The translations under genes were made by a program, and so were the position numbers. The notes beneath the pieces are model-generated. The model worked only from the letters and a program-made list of their open reading frames with translations. It did not search any database and was not told the DNA's origin. A stretch of 64,000 nt of DNA. Origin: JACCZX01 sp963824935. Its GTDB lineage: Bacteria > Pseudomonadota > Gammaproteobacteria > Burkholderiales > Burkholderiaceae_F. The stretch lies in contig CAWGRF010000019.1 in the NCBI GenBank assembly GCA_963824935.1, forward strand, positions 1-64,000, written 5' to 3'. Positions 1 to 8,925 of this stretch are shown here, in pieces (within the stretch, counting starts at the first letter, position 1; each line of letters begins with the position of its first letter).

Positions 1-1
1 C

Positions 2-154
2 GTGCGCGACGAAGCGCTGGCAAAGACATCACTCGGGAGGCTAATTCAGCCTGAGGACATCGCGCGGACGATCGTGTTTCTGGCATCACCCGCCGGCGCC
101 AACATTTCGGGCCAGGCTATCGGCGTCGACGCCGATGTTCAGTCGTTGGTATGA
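2..154 (+). CDS. Short-chain dehydrogenase/reductase, C-terminal 50 residues (partial)
   Basis: The window opens inside this gene; the reading frame begins at base 2 and ends at TGA 152-154. The visible tail has the usual SDR C-terminal pattern: a GRLIQPEDIA stretch, a helix with VFLASP, and a closing GQAIGVDAD segment. In SDR enzymes this part lies after the catalytic Tyr-Lys pair and helps shape the substrate pocket and tetramer interface. The nucleotide-binding half is outside the window, so substrate and role cannot be told. It faces rhlE tail to tail with only 13 bases between the stop codons. Confidence 0.75.
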   Translation: MRDEALAKTSLGRLIQPEDIARTIVFLASPAGANISGQAIGVDADVQSLV

Positions 155-167
155 ACTCGGCGTGAGC

Positions 168-1586
168 CTAACGTTTGGTGCCGCCGAGCAGCGCGGCAAC
201 GCGTGATGGCTTGTTCTTGCCGGCGACAGGTGCCGGTTGCGCAGCGGACGCATCAGTTGTGCCAACTGTCGCTGCATCAGTTGCGCCAACTGTCGCTGCA
301 GCGGGTTCGTATGGCTTGTTGAAAAATTCATCAGCGGCGGGACCGACTGCAGGTGCGTGCCGCCTGGAGTCTTCTCGACGCGGTGGACGCTCGCGACGAT
401 CGCTGCGTTCGGCGCGGGCACGTTGCGCGATGTTCAAGGTGCGAATTTCGAACTTCTGCTTGGTGAGCTTCTCGATCGCAGCAACCCCACGCTCATCCGA
501 TCCGGTCATCAGCATGATCGTCAGGCCGCTTAAACCGGCGCGACCGGTGCGGCCGATGCGGTGGATGTAATCCTCGGCAGCGAACGGCACGTCATAGTTG
601 ATCACGACCGGCAGCTCGACGATATCGAGGCCGCGCGCCGCGACATCCGTTGCAACCAGCACCTCGATCGCATCCGTCTTGAAACCTTCGAGCGCCTTCA
701 TGCGCTCGTCCTGCGTCTTGTCGCCGTGAATCGCGTCGGCGTTGATGCCGGCCTTCTGCAGTTGACGCGCCAGCCGCCGGCATTCGATCTTGGCGTTAAC
801 GAACACGAGTACCTGCGTCAATCTGCCGCCGTCCGGACCGCGGGTGCGCAGCAGTTCAAGCAGCGCCTCGACCTTTTCAGATTCGTGCAGCTTGAACACT
901 TCCTGTGTCACGTTATCCGCTGTGGCATTGCGACGCGCGACTTCGATCAGCTGAGGTGCGTGCAGAAAATTCGCAGCAAGCTTCTTGATCTCCTCCGAGA
1001 ACGTGGCCGAAAACATCAGGCTTTGGCGCTGCTTCGGCAGCAAGTTCAGGATGCGCGAGATGTCCGGCAGAAAACCCATGTCGAGCATGCGATCGGCCTC
1101 GTCGAGCACGACGATCTGCACCTGCGACAAGCTGGTGTTCTTTTGCTGCAGATGGTCGAGCAGGCGGCCCGGCGTGGCGACCAGGATTTCGACGCCGGAG
1201 CGCAACGCTGTGGTTTGCGGATCCATATCGACGCCGCCATAGACGATCCCGCAACGCAATGGCGTTTTCGCAATGTATTTTTTTACGTTGTCCGCGGTTT
1301 GATCGGCCAGCTCGCGCGTCGGCGCCAGTATCAGCGCCCGCACCGGATGGCGCGCTGGCGACATGCTGGCGCTCGCGTGCGGCAACAGTTTCTGAATGAT
1401 CGGCAACGCGAAGCCGGCTGTTTTGCCAGTGCCGGTCTGCGCGGCGCCCATCACGTCGAGACCCTTCATCACGACCGGAATCGCCTTCGCTTGAATCGGC
1501 GTCGGTGTCGCGTAACCCATCTCGGTGATCGCTGAAAGAATCAGCGGATCCAAACCGAAATGAGTGAAGTCCTTCGGGTCAGACAT
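168..1586 (-). CDS. rhlE: DEAD-box ATP-dependent RNA helicase RhlE
   Basis: A 472-residue DEAD-box helicase that unwinds RNA duplexes with ATP and is linked to ribosome maturation and RNA turnover. Seen in order: Q motif around residues 7-32, motif I AAQTGTGKT at 48-56, motif Ia PTREL near 90, TPGR near 138, DEAD at 162-165, SAT at 193-195, then in the second RecA lobe TDVAARGLD and HRIGRTGR. The last ~90 residues are a low-complexity tail, first rich in Arg, then in Ala/Thr, ending KPSRVAALLGGTKR, as expected for RhlE-type proteins. Part of the tail is coded by a 24-bp direct repeat (251-298). The gene stands alone, 6 bp from the 3' end of a tRNA gene lying upstream on the same strand. RhlE rather than RhlB/SrmB is chosen from the N-terminal Q-motif context and tail; fairly sure. 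Confidence 0.93.
   Translation of the reverse strand: MSDPKDFTHFGLDPLILSAITEMGYATPTPIQAKAIPVVMKGLDVMGAAQTGTGKTAGFALPIIQKLLPHASASMSPARHPVRALILAPTRELADQTADNVKKYIAKTPLRCGIVYGGVDMDPQTTALRSGVEILVATPGRLLDHLQQKNTSLSQVQIVVLDEADRMLDMGFLPDISRILNLLPKQRQSLMFSATFSEEIKKLAANFLHAPQLIEVARRNATADNVTQEVFKLHESEKVEALLELLRTRGPDGGRLTQVLVFVNAKIECRRLARQLQKAGINADAIHGDKTQDERMKALEGFKTDAIEVLVATDVAARGLDIVELPVVINYDVPFAAEDYIHRIGRTGRAGLSGLTIMLMTGSDERGVAAIEKLTKQKFEIRTLNIAQRARAERSDRRERPPRREDSRRHAPAVGPAADEFFNKPYEPAAATVGATDAATVGTTDASAAQPAPVAGKNKPSRVAALLGGTKR
251..298. repeat. Two tandem 24-bp repeats inside the rhlE tail
   Basis: The units at 251-274 and 275-298 differ at one base. Each carries an internal inverted repeat (CAGTTG/CAACTG around 3 bases). 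They code the Ala-Thr-Val-Gly-x-Thr-Asp-Ala repeats in the RhlE C-terminal tail, which is likely to vary in copy number. Confidence 0.9.
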
Positions 1587-1592
1587 GAATTT

Positions 1593-1671
<79 letters not shown>

Positions 1672-1685
1672 GCTGAAAGGCGTCT

Positions 1686-1810
1686 TAGAAGCGATCTCAA
1701 GAACGTAGCGAGCGGCCCGAGATTGCCGCGAGGAGCGCACACGTACGGAGGTACGGCGAGCACCGCAGCGGCAAGATCGGGGCGCGCAGTAGGTTTGGAG
1801 ACCGCTTCTA
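1686..1810. repeat. 125-bp imperfect palindromic element at the rpoD stop codon
   Basis: The two ~60-base arms are near-complementary along their whole length around a 4-base centre at 1747-1750. The outer 8 bp (TAGAAGCG/CGCTTCTA) and the inner CGTAC/GTACG pair perfectly, a middle block CCGAGATTGCCGC pairs with GCGGCAAGATCGG at 11 of 13 positions, and overall roughly two thirds of positions pair. The rpoD stop codon TAG is the outermost triplet of the element. It could act as the rpoD transcript end and 3' stabiliser. It resembles small non-autonomous palindromic repeats; no transposase is present. Confidence 0.75.
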
Positions 1811-4076
1811 CTCAAGGAAGCTCTTCAACTTGTCTGAACGGCTCGGGTGGCGCAGCTTGCGCAGCGCCTTTGCTTCGATCTGCCGTATACGTTCACGCGT
1901 GACGTCGAACTGCTTGCCGACTTCCTCCAGCGTGTGATCGGTCGACATCTCAATGCCGAAGCGCATGCGCAGCACCTTGGCCTCACGCGGTGTCAGTGAA
2001 TCGAGCACGTCTTTCGTCACATCCGACAAGCTGTTGTACTGCGCGGCGTCGACCGGTGCGACGGTAGACGTGTCTTCAATGAAGTCGCCCAGAGTGCGAA
2101 TCGTCATCGTCGCCGATCGGCGTTTCCATGCTGATCGGTTCCTTCGCGATCTTCAGAATCTTGCGGATCTTGTCTTCGGGCATCTCCATCTTGATCGCAA
2201 GCGTGCCCGGATCGGGTTCCAGTCCGGTTTCCTGCAGGATCTGACGCGAAATCCGATTCATCTTGTTGATCGTTTCGATCATGTGCACGGGAATGCGAAT
2301 CGTGCGCGCCTGATCGGCGATCGAACGCGTGATTGCCTGGCGAATCCACCACGTGGCATAGGTCGAGAACTTGTAGCCGCGACGGTATTCGAATTTGTCG
2401 ACCGCCTTCATCAGGCCGATGTTGCCTTCCTGGATCAGATCGAGAAACTGCAGTCCGCGATTGGTGTATTTCTTGGCGATCGAGATCACCAACCGCAAGT
2501 TTGCCTCGGTCATCTCACGCTTGGCCTTGCGCGCCTTCGCCTCGCCGGTAGCCATCTGCTTGTAGACCTCGCGCAGGTCTTTCAACGGCAACACGACGCG
2601 CTTCTGCAGCGCCCCGAGCTTGCTCTGCAATTCCTGCACTGCCGGCAGATTGCGGCGCATCACTTCGGCGTGCGGCTGCTCCGAGTCGGCTTCGCGCGCG
2701 GCCCAGCGCATATTGGTTTCGTTCCCGGGGAACGTCTTCAGGAAATGCGTGCGCGGCATGCCGCACTTGTTAACCGTGATCTCGTAGATCTGCTTTTCAA
2801 TCGACCGCACTTCATCGACCTGGCGGCGCAACGTGTCCGAGAGCCGCTCGACCATTTTGGCGGTGAACCGCAAACTCATCAGCTCATCGAGAATCTTTTG
2901 CTGCGACTTCAGATAGCCGGGTGACTTGTAGCCCTCTTTCTCGAACGCCACGCGCATCTTGTCGAACAACTTGGTGACATGGTCGAATTTGTCGAGCGCA
3001 CGCACCTTCAGTTCGTCCAACTGCGCAGCCGTCATGCCCGAGGCGCCGATATCGGTCGTCTCTTCGCCTTCTTCGTCTTCCTCTTCGCCACCAGCGGTCG
3101 GAAAATCTTCGGCCAGCGGATCCATCAAGCCGTCGACCACTTCGTCGATCGGAATCTCAGTGGCGCGAATGCGCTCGCCATGCGCCAGGATCTCGGCGAT
3201 CGTTGTCGGGCACGCGGAGATGGCCATCACCATGTGCTTCAGCCCATCCTCGATTCGCTTGGCGATTTCGATCTCGCCCTCGCGCGTCAGCAGCTCGACC
3301 GAACCCATTTCGCGCATGTACATGCGAACCGGATCGGTGGTGCGGCCGAACTCGGCGTCGACGGTCGATAGCGCGGCTTCCACTTCTTCTTCGGCTGCTT
3401 CATCGGTGGTCGCCGCCGGCACGTTCTCACTCATCAGCACCGTCTCAGCATCGGGCGCTTGGTCAAAGACCTGCAGTCCCATGTCGCTGAACGTGCTAAT
3501 GATCGCTTCGATCGCTTCGGCGTCTACCAGAGCGTCGGGCAAGTGATCGTTGATTTCGGCATACGTTAGAAAGCCGCGTTCCTTGCCGAGCTTGATCAGC
3601 GCTTTCAGCTTGTTGCGGCGCGTTTCAAGGTCTTCTTCGGTGCCGTGATAGCTGCGCTCGAGCGCCTCTTTAAGCGCTTTTTCTTTTGCTCGACGATCTT
3701 TGGCGCGCAGCTTGGTCGCGCTCATTTTCTCGACGATCTGCACGCTCGGATCAGCTGCGTCGTCGCCGGTATCCGCTGCCTCGGGCACCGCATCGGCGCC
3801 GCCGTTCATCAACTGCTCTTCGCTGGGCTTCGGCTTGCGGCCAGGGCGACCGCGAACCGGTGTACCGGCAGCCGCGGCCACATTTTTTTCGCCGTTAGCG
3901 TCGGGCGGCGCAGAACGCGCGGACCGTTTGGTGCTTGACGCCATCAAGGTCGCCTCGAGTTTCTTGATTGCTCGCTTGGCCGCCTGACCATGCTCGTCAT
4001 ACATCACCGCGCGCGCGGGTTTCGCCTTCGCGTCGACTTTTCTCGCTTCCGCTTTTCTCAATGCCATGGATGTCAC
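1808..4076 (-). CDS. rpoD: RNA polymerase primary sigma factor RpoD (sigma-70), one frameshift
   Basis: The housekeeping sigma factor, which directs core RNA polymerase to -35/-10 promoters. N-terminal region 1.1 is present (YAEINDHLP near residue 160), followed by an acidic linker, region 1.2, the non-conserved region, region 2 (YKFSTYATWWIRQAITR) and regions 3 and 4 (helix-turn-helix with VTRERIRQIEAKALRKLRHP) to the usual end DKLKSFLE. The frame breaks at 2091-2094: after GDDDDSH the expected LGDF is reached only by dropping one base (CAC-T-CTG-GGC on the coding strand), so the last ~95 residues lie in another frame. An intact rpoD is essential, so this is almost surely a sequence error. 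Last gene of the rpsU-yqeY-dnaG-rpoD set; its stop is inside a palindromic element. Confidence 0.95.
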
Positions 4077-4530
4077 CTGTATTGATCGGACAGCGCTGGT
4101 CGCCCGATCGTTCTGTCCGTGTGGACGCAGTCCGCAGGCAGCGATACCGCCAGCAGCGCAGTCGACACACGCATCATTGGGTTCAAATGAGCCTTCTCAA
4201 CCAGGCCGCACCGCAGCAGGCGTTAGGTCTCGCAGTCGCCCGAAAAACGATCGAGCAATCAGATAAACCTCCGCCGACCGAGTCAGGCCGATCCTTGTCG
4301 ATGGGTCGCATGGTGAGATCCGCTTAACCAACGCCTGATCCGAAGATCGCGTTCCGGTCTGTGCGCACGCCGTCGATCAATATTCACTTACGCCACCGAT
4401 CTGTCGCGATCTCCTGGGCGCTCCATACCCGGCCGAAAATGACAACCTGCCGGTATGGAAAACCATTGAGTCTAGCACGACTAAGGAGTTCCCCGGCCAA
4501 AAGTTCAATTCAATGAACTATTTACCGCCT
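4077..4530. other. Intergenic region dnaG-rpoD, 454 bp
   Basis: No convincing gene on either strand. It should hold the rpoD-proximal promoter(s), as this gap does in other proteobacteria, but I could not settle on a clear -35/-10 pair. One inverted repeat is seen at 4423-4458 (CCATACC/GGTATGG, extending to GGC/GCC, ~15-base loop), about 70 bp beyond the dnaG stop; it lacks a T-run. Confidence 0.6.
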
Positions 4531-6333
4531 TCAAGGCATCCTGGGCGGCTCTGGCGCCGGCCCGAGCGCTCCTCTTGCGCGCAGGTAGGCCTGATCGGCC
4601 TCCCGATAGGCGTCAAGTCGCTGCGGCGAAGGATCCTGCTCGTAATCAGCCAGCCGGTCGGCGCGTGCTCGCTCGAAATTGCGCACCTCGAGCTTCGCAA
4701 AAGCTTCTTCCACTACCTGACGCGCCACTTCGACGCTGGTCTCGATCTCCATTTCCTGCGCCGCCAGCGCCCGATACTCGTCGGCATATTCGCTGTCGGC
4801 CAGCAGTTCGAGCAGCGCGCCATGACTGAGCGCAGCGGCCTCTGCGGCGGTCGTCGCTGTCGCTGCGCGCCAGACTTCGACAATTTCGCGATCGACGCGG
4901 TCAGCACCATGCAAGTGCTCACTAATCACCGCCTGATTGAACTCGCGGGCGAGTGAGGGGTGCGCCAGCAGTTGCTGCAGAATGCTTAGCTTCAAATCCC
5001 CGACTTCCATCCGTGGCGTGCGCCGCTCGAATGAGGCCGCTCGACGCACCGGCGCCTTACGTAAGCCATAGAGCGCCTCGACTGCATCGAGCGGCGTGCG
5101 CGCCACCTCGGCAAGCTCGCGCGTGAGCTGCAGCCGCATCGCCCCTGGTGCCATCGATAACAGCAGTGGCTTCGCCTGCGCCAACAGCGCGGCTCGATCC
5201 TCGGCGCTGGCAGGCAAACGCCCATCTGCTGCGTCCGTCAACGACCGGATGAAAAATTTGGACAGAGGCAGCGCCTGGGTTAGCGCAGCTTCGAACGCCG
5301 CGCCGCCCTGCGTACCGATCAGACTGTCTGGGTCCTGTCCTTCAGGCAGAAGCACAAAGCTCGCACGCTTGGTATCGGCAATGACCGGCAAACTGGCTTC
5401 TAGAGCGCGCCGCGCGGCCTTGCGCCCGGCAGCGTCGCCATCGAAGGCAAAGATCACGTGGTCAACCGCTTTGAACAGCGCGCTGACGTGCGCGCTGGTG
5501 ACCGCAGTGCCGAGGGCGGCGACCGATTCCTCAAACCCTGATTGCGCCAACCGGATCACATCCATGTAACCCTCGGCGACGATGGCGCGGCCGCGTTGGC
5601 GGACATGGTCGCGCGCTTCATGCAGCCCATAGAGCTCCTGCCCCTTGCGAAAAACAGGCGTCTCCGGCGAGTTCAGGTACTTCGGCTCGCCGTCATCGAT
5701 CACACGTGCGCCGAAGCCCACCGTTTGCCCGCGCGCGTTGCGAATCGGAAACATCACACGGCCGCGAAAGCGGTCGTAGCGCTTGCCTTCATCGGCGATT
5801 ACGAGACCTGCCTCCACCAGTCGTGAATCGTCGTATTCGTTGAACGCGGCGCGCAGTGGCTGCCAGGCATCGGGAGCGAAACCCAGCGCGAAGCGCGCCG
5901 CGGTCTGGCCGCTGACGCCACGTCCCTTCAGATACTCGATCGCCGTGGGGCTGTCCTTTAGCTGCGCGCGGTAATAGTCGGCGGCGCGCGCCAGGATGTC
6001 CGTGAGCGCCCGGCTCTTTGAATGAGACTCCGTGCCACGCTCGGTTTCCGGCACCTGCATGCCGGCGATTTGCGCCAGATCGCGAATAGCATCGACATAG
6101 CCGTAGCCGCGATGCTCCATGATGAATCCGATAGCGCTGCCATGTGCGCCGCATCCGAAACAATGAAAAAACTGCTTTGACGGACTGACGGTGAAAGACG
6201 GCGATTTTTCCGTGTGGAACGGACAGAGTCCGAGGAAGTTTTGGCCGCCCTTCTTTAGCTGCACGTAGCGGCCGACCACGTCGACTATGTCGACGCGCGC
6301 CAGCAGATCCTGGATGAAACTCTGCGGAATCAT
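4531..6333 (-). CDS. dnaG: DNA primase DnaG
   Basis: Makes RNA primers for replication at the fork, working with DnaB. Counting from an ATG at 6346-6348, the CHC2 zinc-ribbon ligands are Cys42, His45, Cys63 and Cys66 (CPFH...FHCFGCG). The Toprim catalytic core follows with EGYMDV and the metal-binding FDGDAAG, and the ~150-residue C-terminal helicase-interaction domain closes the protein. I prefer the start at 6331-6333 (MIPQSFIQDLLARVD), which gives 600 residues and matches the N-terminus usual in Burkholderiales; the upstream ATG would add MSTRP. It sits in the conserved order rpsU-yqeY-dnaG-rpoD, 61 bp after yqeY. No sign of truncation. Confidence 0.96.
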   Translation of the reverse strand: MIPQSFIQDLLARVDIVDVVGRYVQLKKGGQNFLGLCPFHTEKSPSFTVSPSKQFFHCFGCGAHGSAIGFIMEHRGYGYVDAIRDLAQIAGMQVPETERGTESHSKSRALTDILARAADYYRAQLKDSPTAIEYLKGRGVSGQTAARFALGFAPDAWQPLRAAFNEYDDSRLVEAGLVIADEGKRYDRFRGRVMFPIRNARGQTVGFGARVIDDGEPKYLNSPETPVFRKGQELYGLHEARDHVRQRGRAIVAEGYMDVIRLAQSGFEESVAALGTAVTSAHVSALFKAVDHVIFAFDGDAAGRKAARRALEASLPVIADTKRASFVLLPEGQDPDSLIGTQGGAAFEAALTQALPLSKFFIRSLTDAADGRLPASAEDRAALLAQAKPLLLSMAPGAMRLQLTRELAEVARTPLDAVEALYGLRKAPVRRAASFERRTPRMEVGDLKLSILQQLLAHPSLAREFNQAVISEHLHGADRVDREIVEVWRAATATTAAEAAALSHGALLELLADSEYADEYRALAAQEMEIETSVEVARQVVEEAFAKLEVRNFERARADRLADYEQDPSPQRLDAYREADQAYLRARGALGPAPEPPRMP

Positions 6334-6394
6334 GGGACGGGTCGACAAAGTGTACGCAAGCCTCTGGCTCGCGTGCCCTGCCCTTAGGGATGAC

Positions 6395-6844
6395 TTACGC
6401 CAGCCGCTGCTTCACAAGCGCAGACGCCTTACCTATATCGGCGCGGCCGGCTATACGCGGCTTGAGCACGGCCATTACCTTTCCCATCGCTTGCGGTCCC
6501 GCGGCGCCCGATTCGGCGAGCGCTGCATCGATCGCCGCCGACAATTCCGCGTCCGACATCTGCTGCGGCAGATAACCGGTGAGCACCGCAAGCTCCGCTT
6601 GTTCGCGCCCGACTAGATCCATGCGGCCAGCTTTCTCGAACTGTTGAATCGAGTCTTTGCGCTGTTTTATCAGCTTCTCGATGATGCCGAGCACGGCGGC
6701 GTCGTCTGCGACAACACGCTCGTCCACCTCTTTCTGCTTGATCGCCGCTAGTAACAACCGAATCGCCCCGAGCCGGTCGCCATCCTTCGCGCGCATGGCG
6801 CTTTTCATGTCTTCGGTAATTCGGTCTTTCAATGATGTCGACAT
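6395..6844 (-). CDS. yqeY: GatB/YqeY domain protein
   Basis: A 149-residue protein made up entirely of a YqeY domain, related to the tRNA-binding tail of the GatB amidotransferase subunit. It is mostly helical; recognisable parts are the N-terminal LKDRITEDMKSAMRAKD segment, the QEFEKAGR-like QFEKAGRMDL region near 80, and the C-terminal GKVMAVLKPRIAGRADIG. The exact role is not settled in any organism; binding of tRNA or a link to translation is assumed. I take the start at MSTSLKD (6844), not the Met four codons upstream, as family members begin there. Lies between rpsU and dnaG, downstream of an internal terminator-like hairpin. Confidence 0.92.
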   Translation of the reverse strand: MSTSLKDRITEDMKSAMRAKDGDRLGAIRLLLAAIKQKEVDERVVADDAAVLGIIEKLIKQRKDSIQQFEKAGRMDLVGREQAELAVLTGYLPQQMSDAELSAAIDAALAESGAAGPQAMGKVMAVLKPRIAGRADIGKASALVKQRLA

Positions 6845-6852
6845 CGCGTTTC

Positions 6853-6882
6853 CCAAAAAACAAAGCGCGCCGGGGCGCGCTT
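6853..6882 (-). terminator. Internal terminator/attenuator between rpsU and yqeY-dnaG
   Basis: On the coding strand a GC-only stem (AAGCGCG/CGCGCTT with a CCGG-rich tip) at 6863-6882 is followed by TTTGTTTTTT. It lies directly after rpsU and before yqeY, the place where the E. coli rpsU-dnaG-rpoD operon has its known internal terminator, which lets rpsU be made in large excess over dnaG. Confidence 0.75.
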
Positions 6883-6901
6883 GTGCATGTGCGGCTGCGG
6901 A

Positions 6902-7114
6902 CTAGTAAAGCTTCTTCGGCAGCATCTGGCCACGCAGGCGCTTGAAGTGACGCTTGATCGCAGCAGAGCGTTTACGCTTGCGCTCAGCGGTGGGCTTCTC
7001 GTAGAACTCCCGCGCCCGCAACTCGGTCAACAAGCCGCTCTTTTCGATCGTCCGCTTGAAGCGACGTAACGCCACTTCGAATGGCTCGTTTTCCTTGAGT
7101 CGAATGGTAGGCAT
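6902..7114 (-). CDS. rpsU: 30S ribosomal protein S21
   Basis: A 70-residue basic protein starting MPTIRLKENEPFEVALRRF, the signature of S21, with the Lys/Arg-rich helix RKRKRSAAIKRHFKRLRGQ and end LPKKLY. S21 lies near the anti-Shine-Dalgarno end of 16S rRNA and aids initiation. The ATG at 7112-7114 gives the standard length. First gene of the macromolecular synthesis operon, with a sigma-70 promoter 50-80 bp upstream and a terminator-like hairpin right after the stop. Confidence 0.97.
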   Translation of the reverse strand: MPTIRLKENEPFEVALRRFKRTIEKSGLLTELRAREFYEKPTAERKRKRSAAIKRHFKRLRGQMLPKKLY

Positions 7115-7166
7115 CGGTAGTTCGAATCCTCGAATCATGGGCGATGGCGCCCGAATGAAGCCGGTG

Positions 7167-7196
7167 ATTCTAACCGACACGGTCAGGGCGTGACAA
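7167..7196 (-). promoter_or_regulatory. Sigma-70 promoter of the rpsU operon
   Basis: Coding strand reads TTGTCA (7191-7196), an 18-base spacer, then TAGAAT (7167-7172). Each hexamer differs from consensus at one base. Predicted start of transcription is near 7160, giving a leader of about 45 nt before the rpsU ATG. Confidence 0.6.
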
Positions 7197-7228
7197 CTCG
7201 CTATACGGCTTCTCCTACACTTGACCCC

Positions 7229-8260
7229 ATGCTGATACTGGGAATCGAGACTTCTTGCGACGAAACGGGCCTGGCGCTGCTTGACAGTGAGCGGGGGCTG
7301 CTGGCGCAACAGCTGCATTCGCAGGTCGACATGCATGTGGCTTACGGCGGTGTCGTACCGGAATTGGCTTCGCGCGATCACGTTCGTCGCGTGCTTCCGC
7401 TGCTCGATCGCGTGTTGCACGATGCCAAGCGCGAGGCGGCGGATATCGATGCGATTGCGGTCACTGCAGGGCCGGGCCTGGCGGGCGCGCTACTGGTGGG
7501 AGCGAGCATCGGCCACGCGCTGGGCTATGCGCTCGAGCGCCCGGTGCTTGAAGTGCATCATCTGGAAGGTCATTTACTTTCCCCGCTGCTGGCGCGACCA
7601 GCGCCGGAGTTTCCGTTCGTCGCGCTGCTGGTATCGGGCGGTCATACGCAACTGTTGCACGTTGCCGACTGGGGAAAGTACCGGCTTCTGGGCGAAACGC
7701 TCGACGATGCTGCCGGCGAAGCATTCGACAAGACCGCGCAGCTGCTCGGACTCGGCTACCCCGGCGGCCCGGCGGTATCGCGCATTGCCGAGTTCGGTAC
7801 GCCAAACGCGATCAAGCTGCCGCGGCCGATGCTTGCCAGCGACAACCTCGATTTCAGCTTCAGCGGTTTGAAAACGGCGGTGTTGACCGCCGTGCGCCGA
7901 CAAGGCGCGAGCAATCTGTGCGAACAAGCACGCGCCGATATCGCGCGCGAGTTTGTCGAAGCGATGGTCGATGTGCTGGCAGCGAAAGCAATGCGCGCGC
8001 TCGATCAAATCAGACTAAAGACGCTTGTAGTCGCGGGCGGCGTCGGCGCCAACACGCAGTTGCGCACGCGCCTTCAAACCGAAGTTGCCGCGCGCCACGG
8101 TCAAGTATTTTTTCCGCCGCCCGATCTATGCACCGACAACGGCGCCATGATTGCGTTGGCGGGTCTGGCGCAGCTCAAACGCGCGCGCGTCGTGATGAAC
8201 AAGAGCGGGCAGCTCGGCTTTTCGGTGCGCCCGCGCTGGTCGCTCGCTGAAGCAATTTAG
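7229..8260 (+). CDS. tsaD: tRNA N6-adenosine threonylcarbamoyltransferase TsaD
   Basis: Transfers the threonylcarbamoyl group to A37 of ANN-decoding tRNAs, together with TsaB and TsaE. 343 residues from ATG 7229 (MLILGIETSCDET, the standard N-terminus). The Fe-binding histidines are His111 and His115 in HHLEGH, and the ASKHA-fold motifs are seen: GIETSCDET at the start, the ELASRDHVR segment, SGGHTQL, and the GGVGAN loop near 270, with a C-terminal CTDNGAMIA. Divergent from rpsU; its stop overlaps the plsY stop by 3-4 bases, tail to tail. Confidence 0.97.
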   Translation: MLILGIETSCDETGLALLDSERGLLAQQLHSQVDMHVAYGGVVPELASRDHVRRVLPLLDRVLHDAKREAADIDAIAVTAGPGLAGALLVGASIGHALGYALERPVLEVHHLEGHLLSPLLARPAPEFPFVALLVSGGHTQLLHVADWGKYRLLGETLDDAAGEAFDKTAQLLGLGYPGGPAVSRIAEFGTPNAIKLPRPMLASDNLDFSFSGLKTAVLTAVRRQGASNLCEQARADIAREFVEAMVDVLAAKAMRALDQIRLKTLVVAGGVGANTQLRTRLQTEVAARHGQVFFPPPDLCTDNGAMIALAGLAQLKRARVVMNKSGQLGFSVRPRWSLAEAI

Positions 8261-8892
8261 CGACGTCCGGCAACCGCGATATTTCGTTTTTCACCAATGC
8301 GCCGCTCGGTACCAGCCAGCAAGCTAGAAATGTTGACCCGATGTCGGTACACAGTAAGTCCAGCGATGACAACCAACGCGACGAAGCGCGCATCGAATCC
8401 CCAGCCGAACGCGGAGTAAAACGGCGCAAAAACGGCGGCGGCGATCGATGCCAGCGACGCGTACCGGAAGAACACAGCAATAATCAGCCACGTCAGCGCT
8501 GTGGCGAGTGCGAGCCAGGGATTGAGCGCGAGGATGACACCGGCCGCAGTGGCCACTCCCTTGCCGCCGCGAAAGCGCAGAAAAACCGGATACAGATGGC
8601 CGACGAAGACGGCGACCGCCACCAGCGCGACGCCAAACTCGCCGATGCCATACGAGGCGCCGAAACGTAACGCCAACCAGACAGCGAGCCAACCCTTGAA
8701 TGCATCGCCGAACAAGGTCAGCGCCGCCGCCACCTTGTTACCCGAGCGCAATACATTGGTCGCGCCGGGATTGCCAGAGCCGTAGGTGCGCGGATCGGCC
8801 AGACCCATAGTGCGGCTGACGATGACAGCAAACGGCACCGATCCGATCAGATACGCGGCGCCCGTTGCGAGAATCAGGTAGGCAAACTGCAT
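8257..8892 (-). CDS. plsY: Glycerol-3-phosphate acyltransferase PlsY
   Basis: Inner-membrane enzyme that moves an acyl group from acyl-phosphate to glycerol-3-phosphate, the first step of phospholipid synthesis in the PlsX/PlsY route. 211 residues with five or so hydrophobic segments. Conserved cytosolic loops are visible: GSGNPGATNVLR near 40 and RFRGGKGVATA near 107. The last gene of a minus-strand run ispH-CHI-ogt-xerD-plsY, 33 bp after xerD; it ends in a convergent overlap with tsaD, a pairing common in proteobacteria. The C-terminal ~15 residues (RRIGEKRNIAVAGRR) are basic and probably cytoplasmic. Confidence 0.94.
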   Translation of the reverse strand: MQFAYLILATGAAYLIGSVPFAVIVSRTMGLADPRTYGSGNPGATNVLRSGNKVAAALTLFGDAFKGWLAVWLALRFGASYGIGEFGVALVAVAVFVGHLYPVFLRFRGGKGVATAAGVILALNPWLALATALTWLIIAVFFRYASLASIAAAVFAPFYSAFGWGFDARFVALVVIAGLTVYRHRVNISSLLAGTERRIGEKRNIAVAGRR

Positions 8893-8925
8893 CGGACGAA
8901 TCCAGCGCCTAACAGCGGGAGCCCG

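Noticed and set aside
4423..4458. Inverted repeat after dnaG as a terminator
   Set aside because: Long loop, no T-run, and the rpsU-dnaG-rpoD genes are usually read through; too weak to call.
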